Of a stretch of DNA of 64,000 nucleotides, positions 31,317-42,056 are shown piece after piece. A program made the translations under genes and the position numbers. The stretch is from Marthasterias glacialis (Eukaryota > Echinodermata > Asteroidea > Forcipulatida > Asteriidae), in the NCBI GenBank assembly GCA_911728455.2, contig OU452239.1, positions 1,657,800 to 1,721,799 of the forward strand, in the 5' to 3' direction. Below the pieces are notes generated by a model that did no database searches, had not been told where the DNA came from, and saw only the letters and a list, made by a program, of their open reading frames with translations. The first letter of the stretch is position 1, and the number at the start of each line of letters is the position of its first letter.

Positions 31317-31975
31317 AATTCAATTCAATTCAAGTAACATTTATTTCCACAAAACACCAATATCAATATAAGATACAGAGGTTTAAATACAGAAGTGGAG
31401 GCACGTTCCAAAAAAAGCAAGGCTTGTAAAAGGAACAGCCTGTATACAGAAACAAAACTAAACAAAGCAAAAAAAAACATAACAAACATTAGATTACATA
31501 ACAGACCACAATAAACAATGGATACATTTACTATTACTAGGCTGGACAAAAGCAATGAGATGAGTCAAATGAATAGACATTATAAAAAATAAATAAATAT
31601 AATACAATGCAGTAATTATGCAGTGTGCTAAAGGGTTAACTAAGGAGACTTATGCATAAAAAATGATTTGAGTTTGTGTTTAAATTGAGCAAGTGAAACA
31701 CATCCAGAAAGCGACATAGGCAAGTTGTTCCAGTTTACAGGGCCAGAGAACGTAACAAAGTGTTGAGAGAGCGTGGTTTTGACAAGAGGAATGTGAAGTT
31801 TTAAGGAGGACCGGGTATTGTGACTGTGGATAGATCTGTTTAACTGGAAAATAGTATGCAACGAAGCTGGGAGTGAATTGTTGATGAATCTGAACATGAA
31901 CATGTCTTGCTGAAAGCTGTTGATATCTGTGTTGATATCATCTTTAGATGTAAAGAAGTCCTGCTCTTTGATCTA
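31317..31975 (-). mobile_element. LINE (non-LTR retrotransposon) 3' end with reverse transcriptase C-terminus
   Basis: On the minus strand, from about 31975 to 31640, an open frame encodes the end of a LINE reverse transcriptase: NSFQQDMFMFRFINNSLPAS, then the IHSHNTRSS motif, and near the end GPVNWNNLP followed by FKHKLKSFF and a stop. IHSHNTR and W-N-x-LP are typical of this C-terminal region in CR1/Jockey-type elements. The 3' end falls in a (TTGAA)n tract at 31317-31333, as expected of microsatellite-tailed LINEs. The catalytic core is missing, so the copy is 5'-truncated and dead. Confidence 0.85.
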
Positions 31976-32061
31976 CTTCTTTAGCACTGAGGATATTATT
32001 CCCAGAAGCTGCTTGAAAAACCTAAAAAGGTAGAATGCCATCATGTCAACATACCTACTAA

Positions 32062-32500
32062 AATTTGGATCCTATTTTTAGACATTTTTGTCAGCAATGA
32101 CTTTCGCTCTTGCATACTTTGTGGCGTGTCGTGGCCGAGCGATTGAGTGCATTGGACTCAAGTTATAGTGGCGAAGTCATCAGAATGTGGTTCAAATCCC
32201 GTTCATGACACTTGTGTCCTTGAGCAAGACACTTAACTGTAATTGCTTCAAATAGGGGTAGAGGCAGTTATGTTTGTCTCGCAACGGATTCAGTTACCCC
32301 TCCCTGTTCTTGGCTGTGCTGTAAAGAGACTTGTGGTTTATATCTCGCCATGTCTTGTTCTTGTGCATTGGGGCAGGTTTCTATCCCTTCAAAAAGTAAC
32401 CCACACCTCGAGTGGCCTTTGGGCGTTGTGATGGTTGAATTGCAATAAAAAAACATATCTAATAAAATTTGGGTCCTATGACTCTCGCTCTTGCATACTG
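32062..32500 (+). mobile_element. SINE family C, full length, with flanking duplication
   Basis: The element spans about 32121-32452. It starts GTGGCGTGTCGTGGCCGAGC (Leu/Ser-type A-box), has a B-box GGTTCAAATCC at 32189-32199, then CTTGTGTCCTTGAGCAAGAC, the CATGTCTTGTTC body, GAGTGGCCTTTGGG and an A-rich tail. Both flanks contain AAAATTTGG-TCCTAT and ACT-TCGCTCTTGCATACT, with about 20 extra bases in the left flank. Confidence 0.87.
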
Positions 32501-32575
32501 TATATATATACAAAAGCACCGTGTAAGTGGACATTAAGTCCTCCATCTCCTTGTGGTTATCACCACCAACCTCAA

Positions 32576-32603
32576 CATCATCATCATCATCATCATCATC
32601 ATC
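32576..32603. repeat. (ATC)n microsatellite
   Basis: About nine perfect ATC units. On the minus strand they read as poly-Asp inside an open frame that is otherwise SINE and low-complexity sequence. Confidence 0.92.
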
Positions 32604-32829
32604 GTCCCATGTCAGACATGAATGCTTCCTCAACGAGCCTACTCCATTACCACTCAAGCAAATTTCTTCCACTTTAAAAAACAGAAAAGAAAAAATAAGC
32701 CTCATCCAAAAAAAAAAAAAAGGGTCTGCGGAAAATTCACATTCTCCTGTCCACTCTAGCATGCTGGAGGAGGAGTCGACCCTATGGTCTCTTCACATTT
32801 CAACACCCCTTATTAAATTGTGGTTTCAC

Positions 32830-33236
32830 CCTGTGTGATATGCCCGGAGTCTGTCAGCAGTAATGGAAGCGTCTCGTCACGGGGGTGTGGGAAAATTCAG
32901 CCCGAGGGAGTCTTTAAGACTAACACTCAACATCATCAGACTATCTCGGGGTGAAACGGAGCATCGTTTAATCCCATCTTGAAGTGCGACGGGAGAAGAA
33001 CTCCTTTTTTGAATCGCTTCCAAGAGGAAGACTTCTGGCCTAGAGAACGTTGGGTTGAGTTCAGCCAGCGACGCGCTGCTGCTGCCGCTGGGCCGCTTTG
33101 TAGGATCACAGCGTTAGACATCGGCGACGTTTCCAGACAATCTCATTGCTTGAATTAATTGCCCGAAGGTGAAGTGAAGCTTCGCTAATTGTCAGTGAAT
33201 TTCTTGTCATTGCTTAAAACGCCTGTGAGACTTAAG
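32830..33236 (+). promoter_or_regulatory. Candidate CpG-rich promoter / 5' exon ending in a splice donor
   Basis: CpGs are dense compared with the flanks (CGTCTCGTCACGG, GCGACGGGAG, GCGACGCGC, GGCCGC, CGGCGACG) and no repeat family covers the block. At its right end CTTAAG|GTAGGT (33236/33237) is a good plus-strand donor. A first non-coding exon of a gene running right would look like this. No protein evidence supports it. Confidence 0.3.
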
Positions 33237-33937
33237 GTAGGTTCAGACATAAGTAGAAGAAAAGTGAAATTGAATCGTTATTTCCAGTTATATTTAAAAA
33301 AGAATTGCAACTTGGGTGACTTTGGAGAACAAAGTTTATCCAGAAAGTGTATGAAGCTTTCAGTTTCGGATACACGTATTTTATTTTAGATGATGAATTT
33401 TTTGTCTTTTTGGATGAGTCTTTTTTTATTCAAATCAAAAAGTAGCAATTGCAAAGTATTATTCCTTCTGCAAACAATTTACTTTTTTGTGAATAAATCT
33501 ATTGGACAGTCTTGTTAAAAGCAGGGTATAACTTTGGTACAGTGTGTATTTGAAACCGTACGGTTGTTCCAATTCTATATATAAAAACCATAAAAGAAAC
33601 CTCTGAAAATTTTGTTTCAAAAGATGTTAGCGCTCTAGATATCGGCGGAAATCTGGAACAGAATGCTTTTCATTACACCAAAAAGGCTTCATACATAAAA
33701 TTACCTCTTTCTCAAAATCTACGTTACTTCAAAGGGAGTTGTTTCTCACAATGTTTTATACAAACAACAGCTCTCCGTTGCTCTTAACCAAGTAAGTTTT
33801 TATGGTCATTTTTGGGGGAGTAATTACCAAAAGTATCTCCTGCCTTTAAAATCACTTTTACTGTACCAATATGAATCACTGTATTAACTCTCACCATTTA
33901 TGACGTCCCACACTGAAATCAAGCTCTTCTTGGAAAT

Positions 33938-34126
33938 ACAGGCATAGAACTGCATGGAGGCCATGGCCTTGGTTGCCCTGGTCTTGGCCTTGGTTGCCCT
34001 GGTCTTGGCCTTGGTTGCTCCTTGAAAAGTTTCCCATAGACTCTAGGATTTTCCAATGGACACGCCCTTTGCAAGATGAAAATGGCCTTGCCCTCTCATG
34101 GAATCCCTGGCTGAAAATAGTGAAAT
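33938..34126 (+). mobile_element. Family K-like MITE
   Basis: CATGGAGGCCATGGCC, then three repeats of TTGGTTGCCCTGGTCTTGGC, followed by GAAAAGTTTCCCATAGACTC and a GGCCTTGCCCTCTCATGG end. Inverse of 6776-6948. Confidence 0.75.
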
Positions 34127-35225
34127 GGCATTAAAAGTGACAACAACCGAGACATCAGCCATATGAACGTGATATAGGCCTAATGTCTTCAACGTTCTAT
34201 ATATTGAGAACCTCTCTTAAAAAAGTTAGATTGAAAATCACTTTTTTCGATTGAGGCCAGGAATAAATCTTTTGCAGTTTGGCCCTACTTTCAATCAAAT
34301 AGACTAAATTTCAATTGAAAATTTGAGGAGAGTACAATACTTAACTTAAAGCCCTATTCAGGTGTATTTCAAAGCTTATATTCTAATTTATTGTATGAGC
34401 AAATCAACCTAGTTTTGAGTTTTTTTGGCAGGAAATGCCTGGTTTTGACTTGGGGCATTACTTTTAACATTGTTATTTTATACCAAAGAAAATGTGAACA
34501 TAGATTTATGTTGGCCTACATTGTACATGTGACGAAACTTGTTTGTGATGTTTGGCTTGTTTAAAGGGCCCATGAAGAGGTATTTTGTCACATTACATTT
34601 TTGTGGCTTAATATACGGTTTGAAATTAACAAAACATAACATTGACTATTTTGATGTGTTTGTTATGTGTTAATACACTTAAATTGAGCCCCGAAAATGT
34701 GTGTCATTTGATTGCGCAATGATATGTGACGTAGACTGTGGTCAAACGTTTCAAAGAAAGCTCTGGTGCCGAGTGGTCAACAATGCATTGTGTGTTATTG
34801 TCACACACATGGCCCTGGTCAGCCGTTCCACTGTCTACGTCACAGATTTTATGCTTATGAAGAAGGGTGGGTGGAGCATGGCAATCCCCTAATTTTTTAA
34901 ATGGTTATTTCTACGGTAAATAGGCATGTAAAAAATGTTTAAAAATAATAATATACTATGATAGGCAAACTTCCTTTTTTAACCAATAAAAAAAATTAAT
35001 TCATGGGACCTTGAAGCTGAACAAAATTGTACACACTTGGAATGTGTGTACAATACCCAAGTTGTGTATGTACATATGATGTAAGTTCTTGGTTCACTGG
35101 TTGTTGTAGGTCTTGATGATGCTTCTGAATCTTTCAATATGGCAGGATATAAGTATTTTCACACTATTTAAAATCTTTGTGTTGGACACAGGTCCGATCC
35201 CGGTAAATTTGACAGACCTTTCCAC
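34127..35225. other. No gene recognised
   Basis: AT-rich sequence without a recognised repeat. A 63-codon frame at 34701-34892 is Cys-rich at its start but matches no family I know. Confidence 0.4.
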
Positions 35226-35374
35226 CAGGCATGCAACTCTTCAGCGGAGCAGCTGATTTCCTCTTTTTTTCTTCATTTTTGGTGTCATAGAAAACTGAAA
35301 AACACTGTACAAGCTTATGGATGTTTGGCTATTTCCTCAGTTTTTTTTTTGCAATTTCAAAAGTTGCATGCCTG
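35226..35374. mobile_element. Family H MITE
   Basis: CAGGCATGCAACT and AGTTGCATGCCTG ends, 149 bp. Inside: GCTGATTTCCTCTTTTTTTC and AACTGAAAAACACTGTACAA. Confidence 0.88.
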
Positions 35375-35563
35375 TCCACACCACCGCGTTTCAATTCGGT
35401 GTTGACCCTGTGTACATATGTAGATCGCTCAATCCGAAACCAACCCTGTGCTGAGGGTAGGTTGAGGTTTTTTGACTCGTGTAGAGAAAAAGAAGAATCT
35501 TATTTCGCGCCTGGTAGTGTGGAAGCAGAACAGACTTGAACCATGTTAACATTTTATGAAGTT

Positions 35564-35886
35564 GAGGGTTCTCCCCAGGATTTTTCAAAACTGGGGGGGC
35601 ATTCTGGACCCAAATTTTGAAAGTGTGGCCGAGGCATGCTGGATTGGTAGCAGGTCCTTGGAATGTTTTTATTTCATGTTTATGTTTGGTTTGAAAAGCT
35701 CCACTGTGCAACTAGAGCTTTTAAAATGGTTGTACGCTGGGATTTTTGTGAATTTGATATTAAAATCTAAAAAAAAAAAAAAAAAAATTATTTATTTATT
35801 AATTTTTTTTTTGGGGTATCGGCCCATAATGTGCGGGTATCGGCCCGTAATTTGCGCGTATCGGCCCAATACGCGGAGAACCCTGT
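35564..35886 (+). mobile_element. Family G MITE, complete
   Basis: Starts GAGGGTTCTCCCCAGGA and ends CGCGGAGAACCCTG, giving inverted ends AGGGTTCTCC / GGAGAACCCT. Three tandem GTATCGGCCC motifs sit near the right end and an A-run precedes them. Confidence 0.87.
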
Positions 35887-36549
35887 AAGTTAACACGAAT
35901 TAGAACCATGTAGTTTTTGGCATGGATTGGAGCTTGAAATTTTGGAAAGGCCTAGAAGGATTTGGGAGGGTAAGGGTGAAAAAAGAACAACTTGGTGTCA
36001 TTAAAATGCAGAAAAACATTCCAGACGTTTGAAATTCTTATGTGAGTTTGCTCTCCATTCCACATTTATCATCTCATCATTATCTCCTCTCTGTCCAGCA
36101 TGTAAGGATAGAATTTCCCTTACCCTCAAACGAACTCATTCACAGCAACTGCTTCTTTCCTTCTTGTTTTCCCGTTCTTCCTTTTTTGTCAACATGACCG
36201 AAGGATCTCCAGTCTCGGCGGGGGGCTAAGTGTTGGCACTTGGCCGATGTTATGGTACGCTGGGTGTCAAAATAGAAATGTGAACATAATCAGATGAGTG
36301 GTATTAATAGAAATATTACCACCGCTGTCACATTGAGAGTTGAACGAGTTGCAGAGAAAAAAAAAATGTTTGTTTGGAAAGTCATTTAAGGCGGGATTGC
36401 CTTGTTGTGCTTTTTGATGTGTACCATCGTCTTAAATCGTTCTTGTCTTGTGAGAACCTTGATTGCGTGGATGGTGGAAAAAGCTTGTAAAGAAGAGCTT
36501 TTCAAGTGATGTGTGAAGCTTTGCATGGTGTGGATAATTAATAAGAAGC

Positions 36550-36712
36550 GGGCCTGATACTTCATGGAGGCAACGGAGGCAATTGCCTCCATTGTTCCTG
36601 GTCATTGCCTTGGTGCCCTTGAAGTGTCCCAATAGAAATGTACAATATCCTCATAGACATGCCCTTTGTCAAGAAGAAAATGCCTTGGTGCCCTTGCCCT
36701 TTCATACTATTT
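36550..36712 (+). mobile_element. Family K MITE
   Basis: GGCCTGATACTTCATGGAGG, the GGAGGCAATTGCCTCC palindrome, TTGGTGCCCTTGAAGTGTCC and AAGAAGAAAATGCCTTGGTG. The right terminal ATCAGGC is not clear. Confidence 0.83.
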
Positions 36713-36771
36713 TTAAATTAAAGATATTACACAGTGAATTGAAAAACACACGACTGCCGCACTTGTCGTGT

Positions 36772-36843
36772 CATGAATTTACTGGCCCGATGCTGAAATC
36801 ATTGGCCTGGGGCATGCGGTCCAGTGTAAAGTTCTAGCCCTGT
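36772..36843 (+). repeat. Family J repeat fragment
   Basis: GAATTTACTGGCCCGATGC, ATCATTGGCCT and GGTCCAGTGTAAAGTTC match 61690-61775 and, inverted, 63715-63785. Confidence 0.7.
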
Positions 36844-37373
36844 GCAGTAGTTTCTGTAAAAAATGCCCCATTTACAATTTTGACAAGGCCATTACATTAC
36901 GTACATGTATGTTAAGTGAGAGAAACCTAGTGTCTTGATAACAGATGTGACAGAAGTGTCTGAAGTTTAGGACCATTCAAATCAATTCCCGTCTTGTCTG
37001 AGAGGTCAGCTGCTAAAGACTCGGTCAAGAGTGCCTGATCTTCACCTCCTGGTGACCAGCACATAATCTCCCATCAAACACCCTTCACCTTTCCAGGTCA
37101 GTGCCAAATCCCTTCTAAATCAGGCTTCTGAGAATTCTGCAACCCCCTGTGACCTGTCCCCATTTGGGGCTGACAGCTCACCTTCCCCCCCCCACTTGCC
37201 TTTCAATAAATAGTTGGGCTGGATTTTTAATTTTAATCTGAACAAAAGAAGGACATAGCTGTCGAAACTGCTTAACAAAATGACCAGTGGTATAAATATG
37301 CAATGAAGATGGTAATGGCCTCTAGCTTCAACCCTACCCAAGCAGAGTCTTTCCCAAAGGTTTTGAAATCTGT

Positions 37374-37512
37374 TTGTTTGTCCTCTTGGGACTCGGGTTC
37401 GAATCCCACCTTGGAACAGACCCTTATATGGTTTGGGTGTTCAGGCCCTATTTGATTATTTCCCCATTTGGGCCTTTCCCCTTCGACAGAACCATATGTA
37501 ATTTACAGGCAG
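37374..37512 (+). mobile_element. SINE family A copy, A-box half degraded
   Basis: B-box GGTTCGAATCC at 37396-37406, then ACCTTGGAACAGACCCTTAT, TGGTTTGGGTGTTCAGGCCC matching the A body. Confidence 0.7.
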
Positions 37513-37581
37513 CCAGTTTCAGGCAATTTCAAAGAAGGAAAAACGTCAAGATTTCATGAATCTATGTTGGGCCTATGGAAA

Positions 37582-37998
37582 GTGTGAGGTAATTGCACCG
37601 TAAGTCACGCCCACTTCATACAAACTGGCTTCATCGATTGCCAGAAGCCCACTAGCAAATGCATTGAAATTTTTGTCTTTGATGATTTATGTAAGAACAA
37701 CATAATTGGAGGTCTTTTTACCATTGCCAGTAGAAATTGAGTTTCTATGTTTTTAAATCTGGACAGTAAATATGAATCTAATCTAATCTATTCTAATCTA
37801 ATTTTTGGACTTGCCTTTTAAGTGTGTCTTGCAAAGACTCAAGGTTTTGTCAGAAATATCGGTTTCTTTCATGAGAAATGTCTTTGAACAAAGGAATGAG
37901 TGTTTTTTGGGTAAAATAAGACAATAACAGATGCCAGCTTTGGAACCCGAAGTGGCGAAAACTTTGAGAGTGCACTTGATGTGATGTAAAGGACCAAT
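37582..37998 (+). repeat. Family F repeat split by an insertion
   Basis: Matches 860-1152. Between the AACATAATT and TTTTTGGACTTGCC landmarks, about 95 bases (37708-37802) ending in a (TCTAA)n run have been inserted. That insert looks like a short microsatellite-tailed retroelement end. Confidence 0.78.
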
Positions 37999-38244
37999 TG
38001 GGTACAGTACCTGTAGTAGGACACTAGTAGAACGATGTCGCTTGTACTATCAAATAGTCCTTTTACATGCAGTGCCGTTGGTTGTCTTTAAGTTGCCTTC
38101 AAAAATTACCTCACATGACGTGACCTTAAGACACTTCCAAGCACTTGGTTTTCTTTACCAGAAGTACATACATCTTCAAGTATAATACAAATGTTCTCCC
38201 TCAACCAGTTGTCGACTGGATTCTTCCATTTTTTCCTATCCAGA

Positions 38245-38430
38245 AGATATTGACAAAATAGGGAGTGGTCTCCTTATTTTGTCATCATAGGACTCGAGAG
38301 CTTAGTTGGTAGAGCGCCGGCATGTTAATCCGGTTGCAGGTTCAAATCCCATTCTAGTCAATTTTTCTTTGTTCACCTCCAAAGATTGTATTAATTTTAC
38401 CCAGTCAGTTTCCCTTGTGGTTTATTACTT
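38245..38430 (+). mobile_element. SINE family B copy
   Basis: Leader GATATTGACAAAATAGGGAG, tRNA-like AGCTTAGTTGGTAGAGCGCC (A-box), B-box GGTTCAAATCC at 38339-38349, then TTTTTCTTTGTTCACC and GTCAGTTTCCCTTGTGG. Confidence 0.87.
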
Positions 38431-38449
38431 TGTGTGTGGAGGAACTATT

Positions 38450-38595
38450 ACTTGTGTCTTGCAAATACTCAAGGTCTTATCAGAAATATCGGTTTCTTTT
38501 ATAAGAAATGTCTTTGAATGAAGGAATGAGTGTTTTTCGGTAAAATAACAGTAACGTATGCCAGCTTTGCAACCGGAAGTAGAGAAAATGTTCAA
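38450..38595 (+). repeat. Family F 3' part, adjoining SINE B
   Basis: ACTTGTGTCTTGCAAATACTC, TATCAGAAATATCGGTTTC and GCAACCGGAAGTAG match the second half of the other F copies. Confidence 0.78.
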
Positions 38596-39089
38596 AAGAA
38601 AGCAAACACCTTTGTTCCATGAGAAAAAGAAAAAAAAGAATACATTTTAATTTCTGTCACTGATATTACTTATATCTGTTTCCTTTTTTTTTTTTTTAGC
38701 CAGATAATGGGTTCTGAAATTGTCTCATTCCGAAGGATGAGTCATTAATATTCTTATTTATTTTTTGGTCCGAGCCCATCTCGACTCCGTGAACGGAGAC
38801 AACCGTGTGGATTAGATCTAAAAGGATTGGTCTGTGATATGAGTCATCTAGAGTTTACGCTGGTTATTGGGGGGGGGGGGAGAGTAAGGGTAAATGTACA
38901 TTTACATCATGGGCAATTACCCTAAACCCAGATCCCTAGGATGACCTAATTGTTAACTTAAAGGGACGGTACAGGAGAGGTGATTTTGGAATGTGTTGTG
39001 AAAACTTACAAGGGCAAGTCCAAGAAAATGTGGTGCCATATGTAGCAGTAACACACCACCTTTACTTTAAGCCTTTCCGTACAACAGCA

Positions 39090-39808
39090 TCTAGACGACT
39101 TTATTTGACTGCATTCATACCACCTCTTCCTTACCATAGGTGACTTTAGTCAACTGCACTCATACTCCCTCTTCCTTACCATAGATGACTTTAGTCAACT
39201 GCACTCATACACCCTCTTCCTTACCATAAGTGACTTTAGTCAACTGTACTCATACCCCCTCTTCCTTACCATAGGTGACTTTAGTCAACTGCACTCATAC
39301 ACCCTCTTCCTTACCATAAGTGACTTTAGTCAACTGCATTCATACCCCCTCTTCCTTACCATAGGTGACTTTAGTCAACTGCACTCATACACCCTCTTCC
39401 TTACCATAAGTGACTTTAGTCAACTGCATTCATACCCCCTCTTCCTTACCATAGGTGACTTTAGTCAACTGCACTCATACACCCTCTTCCTTACCATAAG
39501 TGACTTTAGTCAACTGTACTCATACCCCCTCTTCCTTACCATAGGTGACTTTAGTTGACTGCACTCATACCCCCTCTTCCTTACCATAGGTGACTTTAGT
39601 CGACTGCACTCATACCCCCTCTTCCTTACCATAGGTGACTTTAGTCGACTGCCCTCATACCCCCTCTTCCTTACCATAGGTGACTTTAGTCGACTGCCCT
39701 CATACCCCCTCTTACTTACCATAGACAACTTTAGTTGACTGCACTCATACCCCCTCTTACTTACCATAGACAACTTTAGTTGACTGCACTCATACCCCCT
39801 CTTCCTAA
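39090..39808. repeat. 45-bp minisatellite array, ~16 units, with 90-bp higher-order structure
   Basis: Unit: GTGACTTTAGTCAACTGCAC-TCATACCCCCTCTTCCTTACC-ATAG. In the left half, units with ATAAG and ATAGG alternate as 90-bp dimers; the right half is more uniform and carries GTCGACTG or GTTGACTG instead of GTCAACTG. Because 45 is a multiple of three, the minus strand has a repeat reading frame in the right half. Confidence 0.93.
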
Positions 39809-39894
39809 ATGTGATAGAAGAGGCAAACATATGTAACTTCATGTGCTTAGTTTCTTGGGGCAAATCTCTTGATTGGCTTTTGTTCACATGGAAA

Positions 39895-40071
39895 ATGCCA
39901 TGAAGGTGTATTGTTGCTGGTTGTACTAAAGATGGTGTCAGTCTGCACAGATTCCCATCAGATCCAAAATACTGACGAATTTGGGCAGTTGCAGTGAAAC
40001 ATACCAGAGCTATATGTAAATGGTCAGGAATGAGCATTGTCACAGTGTGCGTATTGTCATTCGGTGCCTAG
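39895..40071 (+). pseudogene. Dead THAP zinc-finger domain
   Basis: Read through two TGA codons, the frame starting at ATG 39895 resembles the start of a THAP DNA-binding domain: MP-stop-RC, then IVAGCTKDGVSLHRFPSDPK, Tyr, stop, RIWAVAVK. The C-x4-C pair, the HRFP motif, the RIW motif and a later Cys (40048) with 41 residues between Cys2 and Cys3 fit the C2CH pattern. Both stops (39901 and 39973) lie where Arg is usual, so CGA to TGA CpG decay is likely. The last zinc ligand His is Ser (CVLS). THAP domains occur in host proteins and in P-element-like transposases; the origin is not resolved. No transposase body follows. Confidence 0.75.
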
Positions 40072-40714
40072 ATCTGCATCACGAAAGCATGCCACCAGGC
40101 GATATCGAAATACAAGTTTTGAGGGATGACTAACAAAGTAATAACTCATGAAATAACTCGTAAAAATATTAAGTATTATGTTTTATTAATATCAAACCTA
40201 AAGTGAAGCCCTCAAAAATATAATGTGCAAAACACCACTTCATAGATCCTTTAAATCTCTGGTAATTCCAATAATTCTCATAGTCCATGTTTCAAACTTC
40301 TTCAGACATACTTAGAACTCGCTGACAAGTCCCAGTGTTTGAATGTTACACCAGCTACCCTAAGAATGACGGACTGTCTTGAGCCCATCCCTCAGCGGAA
40401 CGACAAATGTATCGTATGAACAATGTTGTATGTTTGGGATGAATCATTGTTCAGATCACTCGGTGGAGAGGTTCTTGATGATGCGATGAGGTCTGGTCAG
40501 AGTGGGGGACGCGGTTAGGAATAAATGTCATCAGCGAGGCGGTTGTTTGGGGGGGGGGGGGGGATGGAGGAAGCGTGTCTCATCGAGTTGATTGGGTGTC
40601 GTGTGGACAGTTCTCATCACCAGTAATGACTCCTCATGTTGGAGGATGTCTAGTGTAACCTCCTCCAGTCCTCTTCAACTTCGTCTCCCCACTGCTACTC
40701 GATAAACCAAACAA

Positions 40715-40888
40715 AGATATTGACAAAATAGGGAGACCGCCAACATTAGGGCTGGTTAGCTCAGTTGGTATAGCCCCAGTACAAACCCCAGTGGTCGCAG
40801 GTTCAAATCCCGCTCCAGTCAGTTTTTCTTTGTTCACCCCAAAATTGATTTAGAAATTTACGCGGTCAGTTTCCCTTGTGGTTTATGG
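40715..40888 (+). mobile_element. SINE family B, near full length
   Basis: Leader AAAGATATTGACAAAATAGG-GAGACCGCCAACATTAGGG, A-box GGTTAGCTCAGTTGG, B-box GGTTCAAATCC at 40800-40810, body TCAGTTTTTCTTTGTTCACC and end TTTCCCTTGTGGTTTA. No clear A-tail. Confidence 0.88.
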
Positions 40889-41808
40889 CTTAATTCACTG
40901 AGGACGATGCTGTCTGCTGCTATGACAGAACAAAGATGTTGCTGAGATGATTAGAGTATGTATGTACATGGTAGATGTAAACATTTCTGTCACTTTTTGA
41001 ACAAATATTTCCCCAAGATGTATGTAAACACCCAGAAGACTTTATGGATGTTCGTCATCTCCTCAACACCACCAGGACAAAGAAACGTTCCTCATCTTCG
41101 TCTTTGTTGATCCACCCTTCCTCATCGGAGACAAAGACCATCATTACATTCCGTCATCCCCCCATCCTCCTTCTCCCGCATTCATCAAATCTCCCCTCAT
41201 GGTCATAAATCACCCCCATCGTAAACACCCCTGGACAGAGTACAACAAGCAGTGATGCTACCTCCCCGCACCAAGACGCAGGCTCATGACATCTTGTTGA
41301 AAAGAACCGTTCATAAAACTTCACAAGGATATATCTCATCTGCTACACAAACAAACTTGACAAAGTCTGGCATCACGCCTTCTCAGTGTTGGGATCTAGA
41401 CCCCCCTTATACACCTGCAGTTATATTTGTTTACTAAGAGAGGGTTTTCACGTTACCCGTCTGTCAATTAGAAACTGAGTGGAATTGCTGGAGATTCTGG
41501 TATGAGACCCACGTGGGGAAAGTCACACCATCTGGCCCCCACTACCTCTAGTTGGGCCAACAATTGGTGTAAATATTTTGGGTCATTTCATACGCTGGAA
41601 TTTTGGTGTTATGACAGGTCTCATGTTTTGGGAGATGGTCCCTGTCTATAAATTAGAAGATGATGACATGAATGAGAATGAGATTGGGAAAAGACACGAT
41701 CCTGGGTCATTTTCTTTGCCTTTTGATCGTGAAGTTTGTGATGTACATCATGTATGACAGAACACTGCTAAAAATGGTATTCTTATAATCACCAAAACAA
41801 TCTTAAAA
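40889..41808. other. No gene recognised
   Basis: Pyrimidine-rich at 41040-41230, otherwise unremarkable. Short frames on both strands at 41154-41437 have no known domain. Confidence 0.4.
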
Positions 41809-41811
41809 TGG

Positions 41812-42012
41812 ATGTTAAATTTTGCATTGGGGATAAAGAATATTATTTGTGTTTTTTACCCATACACCGATGTGTGCTAAGCACTGTATACTCAGTACTT
41901 TCCCGAGTCCTGTAAAAAAAATTCAAAGGCATATTCCTCGGATGGGATTCGAACCCACAACCCCAGCCATTCTGGAGCAGATGTCTTACCAACTAGACTA
42001 CCGAGATTGCCC
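41812..42012 (-). mobile_element. SINE family D copy, tRNA-derived
   Basis: Minus strand: GGGCAATCTCGGTAGTCTAG-TTGGTAAGACA (A-box), GGTTCGAATCC B-box, then TTTACAGGACTCGGGAAAG and TACTGAGTATACAGTGC. The same order occurs at 51477-51675. The tRNA-like part is close to a real tRNA but extends into the SINE body. Confidence 0.83.
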
Positions 42013-42056
42013 GGTAAGCTAGAGGCAGTTCAAATCCTGGTCCGCAGCCACTATAA

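Noticed and set aside
32268-32762. 164-codon minus-strand frame with poly-Asp
   Set aside because: Composed of SINE C antisense, an (ATC)n microsatellite and A-rich sequence; no domain.
39510-40043. 177-codon minus-strand frame with repeated KRGYECSQLK-type units
   Set aside because: It is the 45-bp minisatellite read in a frame that stays open because 45 is a multiple of three; its N-terminal part is the antisense of the THAP remnant, and neighbouring units contain stops.
40749-40820. Functional tRNA gene
   Set aside because: A- and B-boxes are present, but the same sequence with leader and body recurs several times, so it is SINE B; the acceptor stem does not pair.
41937-42010. Functional tRNA gene on the minus strand
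   Set aside because: Looks tRNA-like but continues into the same body as 51477-51675; assigned to SINE D.
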